A stretch of 64,000 nt of DNA from Oscheius tipulae (lineage: Eukaryota; Nematoda; Chromadorea; Rhabditida; Rhabditidae): positions 682,001 to 746,000 of the forward strand of contig JASJZH010000005.1 of NCBI GenBank assembly GCA_037178975.1. The letters are read 5' to 3'. Below are positions 56,691 to 64,000 of this stretch, in pieces. Positions within the stretch are counted from its first letter, which is position 1, and every line of letters begins with the position of its first letter. The notes under the pieces are model-generated. The model searched no databases, was not told where the DNA came from, and saw only the letters and a program-made list of their open reading frames with translations. The translations under genes and the position numbers were made by a program.

Positions 56691-57929
56691 GATAAAAGTG
56701 AAGTTTATAATTTAAGAAATGGAGTCTTTTTCAAAACTCGTTAATTAAACTCTCCATATCATCTCGTTAACACCCCTGTTAAATTTAGAATCCTATCGTA
56801 CTTTTACGAACAAATTCCACATCACTTCTGAGCTGGCTGACTTCCTATTCAACCCAAAACCGCTTCGCAAAAAGCTATGACAATTAGCTTTTGTTGAGTC
56901 TAATCCGGAACAGAGAAAAGCTCTCCCAGGTGTTCCAGACTTTCTCTAAGAAAGAGGTCAAACTACTCTCAAAGAGCTCTGATGGAGTCAATTGAGCATG
57001 CAATGCTCAAGCTTATGGAGGAAGTGAGGGTGGCATAAGATAAGGTTATGAATGATTGAACATTTCACAATTGGGAGCTCCTAGGATTTTCAATCTGACT
57101 GATGTTCAGCTTTGGTCTGTCTTTGTCTCTATTTTAACAAAATCGATGACACTACATTCAAAACAAACTGACCCGGTTGGGGTGAGGGGATCAGCTTCCT
57201 TGACTGTGCTTGACTGTTTCATACTTAGTGTGTAGCCCTGCTGAAAACAAAGCTAATTCACTACCGCTGTCCAGATCTACCAGCTACTCTTGCCTAGTCT
57301 CTAGTCGTGTGAGTGTTTTAACAGCGAGAGACTTTCCGACTCTAGACCATAACTGTACCCGTCGTTAAACTAAATTTTCAGTACGTATAACTACTCCTAG
57401 GCGTAGAATAATATAAGATGTATAGCCGGAATGACTCAACAGAAATTCCTTGAAAATGAGGTCCGGAACTGGCTGATTGTGAGTCAGCTGTACATATATG
57501 TCTAAGGAAGGTCGAATCATCGGGTTCAAATGGAACACCCACGATCTCGAACATGTGTTGCAGCCCTTGAACTCTCGAGCATCAGTTGCACTTGTAAAAT
57601 ATAAACATTCCTCGGAACTACTACCGATTCTACACCGAAAAGCTGGATTTTCTTAAACCCTAAAAAATCTTTTTTTCCTCTTACGGTGTAGGGAACATAT
57701 ATAATTTAGAAACTTTATTTCCAAGGTTTTTTCTTTCTAGCCAGTTACACCTCAAATCTCCAACCTGCTCTCCGCCCAGTAGTCTAGGATACATGGCATT
57801 TACTGCTCTCTAGGTAAGCCACACCCCAGAGGCCGTTCCTTATAAAGGGCACACGGCTTTTTTCCATGCCTCTTCTTCCCGCTTTGTTTATTTGACAAGT
57901 TAGGCATCCCTAACTTGTTTCGCTCCTTC

Positions 57930-58400
57930 GGGGCTCATTGAACCCACTTCCCATTCTTTGAACTGACTCTCTTACCTTTTGATTTTGCTTCCCCTCCTCT
58001 CAACCCTCTTCCCACTCATCGAGCCCATTTCCTTACCCTTTGAACCCACTTCCAAGCCTTTGAATTTGCTTTCTAGTTTGTAAACCGACTTCCGACATTT
58101 CTAACTTACTTCATATTCCTTGAACCTACCCTCTTGTCTATTGAACTTCCAATCCTGTCAACCCGTTTCCCCTCATTTGATCCCACTTTCGAACCTTTGA
58201 ACCCATTTACCTTTCTTCTAACCCACTTCCTATACCCCAACTCACTACCCATCTGTTAAATCTTCTTTGAAACAGGTTCTTTTTTCTTATTCTTTGAATA
58301 GACTCTCTTACCCTTGAACCCACTTCACATCCCTCGAAAAACTTCTCATCCCACTTTCCTTTCACTCTTTGAAACTCAAACCCAACTCCCTATTCAAGTA
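57930..58400 (+). repeat. Degenerate tandem repeat, TTTGAACCCACTTCC unit
   Basis: About 15-22 bp units based on TTTGAACCCACTTCC, imperfect, roughly 25 copies. No coding potential. Follows a CGCTCCTTCGGGGCTCA hairpin at 57927-57943. Confidence 0.8.
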
Positions 58401-58469
58401 ATTCTAGAGGGACTCAATGGCTCATAGCCTGATTCCTTTGATTTTTACCCGGTTTTTATTCGCTTCTGT

Positions 58470-59260
58470 CAGCCTGTCTTGGTTCCCTTCCCTCTAACTT
58501 CAACCCGCCCGCATGTTCCCCGTCAGTCGAGCTACCATGACAGAAGCAACATTCCCTCAAAGAAGCTATCTCCCAAACTGACTTGACTTGCGAACAATTA
58601 GTGTGCGCATAAAGTAGTGCACACTAATTGCAATAATGGCTTCAGACAGACATACAGACACACAAAGACTTTTGGGCATTTTGAACTAGACAAGTTAGGC
58701 TACGCCCCTTCGGGGCTCAGTAATAATCTGATTCTTCCAAAACTGCTCGATTTCTACTTTCTTCTGTCCAACTGTCGTGACCCTTTCCCTTCAATCGAGG
58801 TACCGTGACAGGAACAACGTTTCCCCAACGAAGCTACTTCCCGAACTGACTCGACTTGGCTTGACTTGCCAACAATTAGTGTGCGCACAAAATAGTGCAC
58901 TCTAATTGGCAATATTGGCTTCAGACAGACAGACAGAGACGCGAGGACAATTTAAAATAGACAAGTAATGCTATCGCCCTTTGGGGCTCAATGCCAGTAA
59001 TCATCCTTCCAAAACTGCTCGATTTCTACTTCCTTCTGTCCAACTGTCGTGACCCTTTCCTCTCACTACAACCTGTCCGCATTCCCTCCAATCGAGGTAG
59101 CGTGACAGAAGCTACATCCTCCCAAAGGCGCGCTTGCCCAAACTGACTCGATTTGGCTTGACTTGCCAACAATTAGTGTGCGCATAAAATAGTGCACAGT
59201 AATTGGCAATATTGGCTTCAGACAGACAGAGACGCGAGGAAATTTTAAAATAGAGATACT
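58470..59260 (+). repeat. Three-copy tandem repeat, period about 280-297 bp
   Basis: GTGTGCGC landmarks at 58601, 58879 and 59176 give periods of 278 and 297. Each unit holds an AATTAGTGTGCGCA ... TGCAC.CTAATT hairpin, GCTTCAGACAGACAGA, and (first two) a GCCCCTTCGGGGC stem. Non-coding; possibly satellite-like. Confidence 0.85.
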
Positions 59261-60604
59261 CTTACTGCGTGTTCCGTTAGCCGACCTTGATCCGAATTAG
59301 TAGTTGCGCAACTGTCGTTCCTAGCGAGCGACGTCACGGCCGAGACGTTCCGTTGGCTAATTTCAACAGTTTATTTGTGACCAGAAAGGTTACAGTGGAT
59401 AGTTTCACTATCTAAACTCTTACTTCCAAGTCTGGAAGGCTGCCCTTCGAACGTCCCCTGGTACTGTGCCACCTCTGCTTCAAGTTGCCGCTAAGTTACC
59501 GTAGTTTCGAGGATTTATGAGTACTCCGAATAATTAAGCGTTTAAGGGCCAAATCCTACTGTAGGACTAATGCCCGTGACACTCTCAGAAGCTAAGCTAT
59601 GATATAAATGGTTCAGTCTGCGATTCCCAGAAATCTGGGCTATTTGAAAATTTTGACATTAACAGCAGTCTATGCTACTATCATAGCAATACTTGGTCGG
59701 CCTATAAGTTCATACTATTGTTGGTGTAGGATAATAAGAGCTTGAGCTTTCTGATTTCTTCACTTTGTTCACGTACCCTTCCAGTTACAATAACCTCTGA
59801 TCATCGTGTTTGACAGATATTTACGTTGTTTGTTGACAGACTACGAGTTCGCCTAAAATGTTCCCGGAAGAAGGAATGGCGCCAAATCACGCAGAATTTG
59901 GCGCCGTTCTTTTCACAACTGTCAGTATCTCTCACGTGTCATTCTCTCTTGAAACTCTACGGTATAGTTTGGTCTACTGAACCTTTTTTCTCCCTGTGCT
60001 TCTTTCCTCGCTTCCGCGTGTTCTTAGCTGCCGCGATGGCGAAAAAACTGGAACAGGGGTAGGCTTGCACCCTTGGATTCCGGTCAGGATGTCCTTTTCG
60101 AATCAACTCGGTTCCTAAGGACACCTGTACTGCTAGACAGTTGAGAGACTAGTCTGATTCACAGAGATCGTTCCCTAAACTGAACACCTCGACTCTACTT
60201 TACATACATACGCACTGATCCCCTATCATCCGAAGATTTGGGAGATACCGTAGTTCACGAACAATTTCACGCGATGATTCTAAGTATACCGAGAAAACAC
60301 ATTCATCAAAGAGTCTAAAAAAAACCGTTCGACGAGGAACTCTTTGAGAAAAATGAACTGTGGTGGAGGTGTCCTTTAAGGTATTGGGCAAGATGTCTTT
60401 CCAAAAATGGCGTATCTTATCGGACCGTCCGACCATCATGAGAGACCCTTTCGACAAATCGAGGTATTGATGCCTTTTTCTTATTGTTTGGAGAAAAATT
60501 CACACACATGTGCGCGGGCGAGTCTTGTCGTAGCTCATGAACTCCGTGGTGTCGAGACTGTACGGATGCGACTCTCATATCACTGGCAGTGCCGTTTTTC
60601 TTCA

Positions 60605-60945
60605 AGCAAGTGTCCGCACCTTTTTTTCGGCAATGAGTTCTAATATGGGTCTTATAGAGGAAACGCGCTGATTACAAATATGTATACCTTTTGTAGGTTA
60701 TCTTCGCATGTAAAGAACTTTTATCCCCGAAAAGTGTCTTTTACGAGATGAGATTATCGCGTTATTACTGTGTAATCATTTTACTTGATACATTAGCGTG
60801 AACCATGCCTCATGGCGATTTTCTAGTCGAAAAAGCACAACCTCGCAGCTTTAGTAAAATCCCAAAAAAAGCCAAAGATATCTCATCTTGAGATGAAATG
60901 TCAAACCTTTTGAAAGCTAGAAAAAGGTTCGGACAATCGCTTTAA
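60605..60945. mobile_element. MITE, copy 2
   Basis: AAGCAAGTGTCCGCACCTTT start and AAAAAGGTTCGGACAATCGCTT end; interior TGATTACAAA and CGCAGCTTTAGTA-type blocks match 3925-4585. About half the length of copy 1. Confidence 0.75.
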
Positions 60946-61865
60946 AAAGCATTTCCAAAGGTATTGACAACCCCTGTAATTTATTGCAATTAATCCTCTC
61001 TCCTAGGTCTATACTGTTCTCTAGTTAACTCCTGACTGCCTACTTTTTAGTCACCGCTCCGTCAGGAAGCGCTGGGTATCTTTATTACTCTGAAAATAGA
61101 AATCTTATCCTACTCACGAATTCCCCTCTTTCTCATCGTATTCGGGGTCTATTCCCATCCGGATGATTTCCCAGTTCACACCCAAGAGAGATCTTTGTCG
61201 CGGATTGCTTACTCTTTCAGCCCCCGATGAGCCCAAACATCCTACCGTACACGGTCCATTGAGTGGAATGTCATCGTCTGTAAGAATCATTCCGGTCCAA
61301 CTTGTGTCTATTCAACTTTTCGTTCCTCTTTGCCATAATTAGACTTCTAACCGTTTGATCTCCCCCGTTTGATCGCGGTGTCCGCTTGACCATAGAAAAA
61401 AAGCAACCTAATGAAAATCATAACTCCTCCTCCGTTCCACAGATGAGCTGGTTTCTGACGCAAAGATCGGGAGAAATACTTACAGTAATTGAGGGGCGGA
61501 ATTATCCGCCCCGAAACGTGCAGGAAAGATTTGTATAAAAAGCGAGGGGGTGAGATCTTGAACGAGTTGATGTCTTTTACCGTTTCTCAGTTTCTGCCCC
61601 ACCCACTTTTCAGCCAACTACAATTATTTTGTTTGGCTACAGCCGTTCGGTTTTCAGTTTTTCTACATCTAAAAAATTGTTCAGTAGGTGTACTATTCGA
61701 TTATTTAGCGAAATTTGCGAGCCTAATACAGCCTACGGCATCTTCGTCATTTTTAGTTACACATACTATGCTGAGTGAATATAATTTATTGCATCGATTA
61801 AGTCAGCCGTTTCCTTCTTCTTGGCTTTTCAATATCTACAAAAACTTCAATAAAATTTTTCAGTC

Positions 61866-63683
61866 ATGGGTTGCTGCTCGTTGCTAGTGCTGGCAACACT
61901 TTTCTTTCAATTACAACACATCTTAACAGTAAGTTATGAATGGAATGACGGTTGAACCAACCTATAGTAGCACCAAAGTAGGTATAGTTTGCACCCGAAG
62001 ATCCGAGATGAATATCTGTCATTCCTTTCGAACTTTTTCGAAATACCTTCATCATGATAAGACTACCAACGTGACCCTTTCCGCCCAGGAAAACTGGCCA
62101 AACTTGTGACTCGAAGGAAGAAGGGAAAGCTGATTCATATTCTAGTTTATGTGTAATCGTGTCATTGGGAAGAGGGCTGTCTCGTGGGGTGAATTGGTCA
62201 ATAGAAGAAGGACGAACAGGGACCAAGTCATGGTTTTCAGATACCCATCTCCATGGAAGATGCGACGTGTTCTGACAAGGAGGCAGTGATCGAGGTGGGT
62301 CTCATAGGGACTACTTGGTATTAAGAAGAGTCCTAATGCATTTACAAGGCGGGATTATTAAACAGGGTTGTTTATAACTTCATGACTCGTACAATGCAAA
62401 ATTTTGCACGATTACGTGGACTCAATGCTTGCATAACTGTGATGTTCTGCAAAGTTGTGGCTTTTGATGCGGCGAGGCAAGTAACGATCAAGACAGGCGG
62501 ACAGGACTGTTCAGCTCGCGCCGAGATGGTACGGGGGGAGACTCGGCTGATAAACAAGGCTGACAAGACAGTTTAAGCGAGCTTAGCACCAAAAAAGTAT
62601 TGTTTTCAGACCCTTCATCGAATAGCAGACTCCGTTCTACTCGACTACAAATCCATGGCTCCAAGCTGGTCACCAGCCTTCTTCCAAAAACACTTGGCCA
62701 TCGTCAGCTCTCCACACAGTTCAACCACCGAGAGGAAAATGTACTCCCGAGGCCTGGCTACAGAGAATGACACTTCGTGGAAACAAGATACCGGTGTTGT
62801 ACTCTACGACGCTCACCTAAAAACTTTCCTCGAGAGGTTTACCAGCGATGATGATCTCATGAAGACTCTGTTTAATGGATTCTATCGTCTGATCGGATCA
62901 TCGTCATATTACAACGGATCATCTGAACTCCGACGTTCCATAGCAGAGTCCGAGGTTGAATTGCACTGTTCAGGAGATGAGCCATCACCTCAGACAGCTG
63001 GATTATGTACGGGAGCTGTGAAAGTGAGTCAGAAAGACAGAGAGAACGAGAGATATCTATCGGAGAGTATAGTCACTGAGGAACAACTTTTTGTCCTCCT
63101 TCGAACATGGTGCTGTCCTGGAAGAGGAACACACATAGTGTATCTCGTAGTCTTTCATAAAAAAGAGTTAGAAAGTAGAGAACCGATAAAGTAGAGCACA
63201 GATACAGAGCTGGCGAATATGAGATGAGAGACAGTGATAGTAGACAGAGACAGATCCTGTTCAATAACTCATTTCCAGAACCTCTTCCAACTCTCTGAAA
63301 TCGTCCGGGACAAGCTGGAAACCTATCCAGGCCAGCTGCGACACGCTGTCCACCACTCCGAGCCCATGTTCATGAACGATTTGCCTTCTGAGGAGCGACT
63401 CAACGCAGCGACTGTTGTGGCCCAGAAACATACGACTGATTCGGAAGCAGCAATCCAAAAAGCGATCGTCGAAATGATGGATCTCTACGACGACGAGAAG
63501 GAGAACTTTCTGGAAAATTTTCCAGAGCACCGTCACGCGGGTCGGATTCTATTTGATCACTCGTTTAAACTCATTAATTCTCACCGATTCCATAAGGAGA
63601 AAAAACCCCGTCAGAAAAGGTTGCTCCGTCGAACGGTTAATAATCTCTGTCCTTCTTTCACTGATAATCAAGCTGATCTCTGA
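61866..63683 (+). CDS. Secreted protein 4, 311 aa
   Basis: Four exons (61866-61928, 62241-62294, 62610-63023, 63279-63683), all phase 0, total 936 nt. Signal peptide MGCCSLLVLATLFFQLQ; IPISMEDATCSDKEAVIE; a long exon with HLAIVSSPHSSTTERKMYSR, FLERFTSDDDLMKTLFNGFY; then LSEIVRDKLETYPGQLRHAV, EAAIQKAIVEMMDLYDDEKE and a basic tail HKEKKPRQKRLLRRTVNN containing furin-like sites. No named domain recognised. Helical, N-glycosylation sites (NDTS, NGSS). It shares signal peptide plus phase-0 exons with proteins 1-3 but is twice as long; relation unproven. Intron 2 holds a dyad element. Confidence 0.82.
62440..62550 (+). repeat. Dyad element copy in secreted protein 4 intron
   Basis: GATGTTCTGCAAAGTTGTGG then CTCGCGCCGAGATGGTACGG; matches 54375-54475 and, inverted, the block at 460-490. 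Confidence 0.55.
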
Positions 63684-64000
63684 AGTCATGTGCTTTTGTA
63701 TTTATGTTCCTCAATTTCTGTACCTCAAAAGAGCTTCCTCCTGAATCCAAACCTCTTTAGAAAACCTCACCAGTATTTATTACTTTTAACGTGTAATTAT
63801 CTCGCCCAAGCATCTCTTTTTTGTCTACTGTTGAAGAATGAAGTCGTTGTTGTTAATTTATATCTCTGCAGAAATCGGGGGTGGTTCTTAGCTTTCCGGT
63901 CTCTAGATTAGCGTTATGACGATCATGATTGATGCAATTCTCGCCTCCAACCCTTGAAATTTTGAGCTGATCAGACTGATAGTCAACCTCCGAAAAAATT
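63684..64000. other. 3' flank of secreted protein 4
   Basis: T-rich, no gene or RNA recognised in the last 317 bp. Confidence 0.5.

Larger units (their letters stand above)
54290..61865. other. 7.6-kb gene-poor region
   Basis: No open frame with coding character. Contains dyad-element copies (54375, 56655), a degenerate tandem repeat (57930-58400), a three-copy about 290-bp tandem repeat (58470-59260), and a MITE (60605-60945). A possible minus-strand coding trace at 60200-60600 could not be supported. Confidence 0.6.

Noticed and set aside
58470-59260. CRISPR-like array
   Set aside because: Units are about 290 bp, not short direct repeats with unique spacers, and the genome is eukaryotic.
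60200-60645. Overlapping minus and plus frames of 62-85 aa
   Set aside because: Neither has splice signals, a conserved motif or an unbroken partner; upstream of a MITE, likely chance.

Overview
This is a gene-dense animal window that looks nematode. It has very short introns (most 35-70 bp, GT-AG with a few GC-AG), splice-acceptor-like sites directly upstream of several start codons (as expected for spliced-leader trans-splicing), tightly spaced same-strand genes, and a Major Sperm Protein-type domain at about 21.6 kb. Many introns are filled with low-complexity TCTCTG/CAGAGA sequence. I could not place the species.

Layout. 0-9 kb: 3' end of a CANT1-type apyrase, the C-terminal half of a KDM1B-like amine oxidase, an SLC17-type transporter and a pepsin-family aspartic protease. 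9-25 kb: a degenerate accessory region with two copies of a P-loop GTPase family (minus strand; both carry stops or frameshifts), two or three divergent protein kinases, a long ankyrin protein, a kinase/MSP relic beside a perfect 122-bp palindrome, a LINE reverse-transcriptase fragment, and a transposon with long inverted repeats and a FLYWCH-like zinc finger. 25-35 kb: conserved housekeeping genes, namely PRPF38B (splicing), UCHL5/UCH37 (proteasome deubiquitinase) and SNX17 (endosomal cargo retrieval, minus strand). 35-47 kb: five gustatory-receptor-like 7TM genes, two on plus facing three on minus. Exon-by-exon reading gives open frames for all five, with the terminal TYFLIL.QF signature in each. 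47-64 kb: small secreted proteins. Three unrelated-looking genes share the same three-exon, phase-0, about 160-aa architecture; a fourth, larger secreted protein ends the window. Between them lie two Ly6/ET-like three-finger pseudogenes and a 7.5-kb gene-free stretch with a three-copy tandem repeat and a MITE.

Most notable: (i) three dispersed copies of an approximately 165-bp element with conserved core, a 3' hairpin that keeps pairing despite sequence change, and a terminal T-run, resembling an unrecognised small structured RNA gene family; (ii) the 122-bp perfect palindrome; (iii) the gustatory-receptor cluster with traceable intron gain and loss; (iv) the three-exon secreted family; (v) a 72-nt pre-miRNA-like hairpin in an SNX17 intron. 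Exon boundaries were read by eye; where a full chain was resolved, total exon length being a multiple of three was used as a check.
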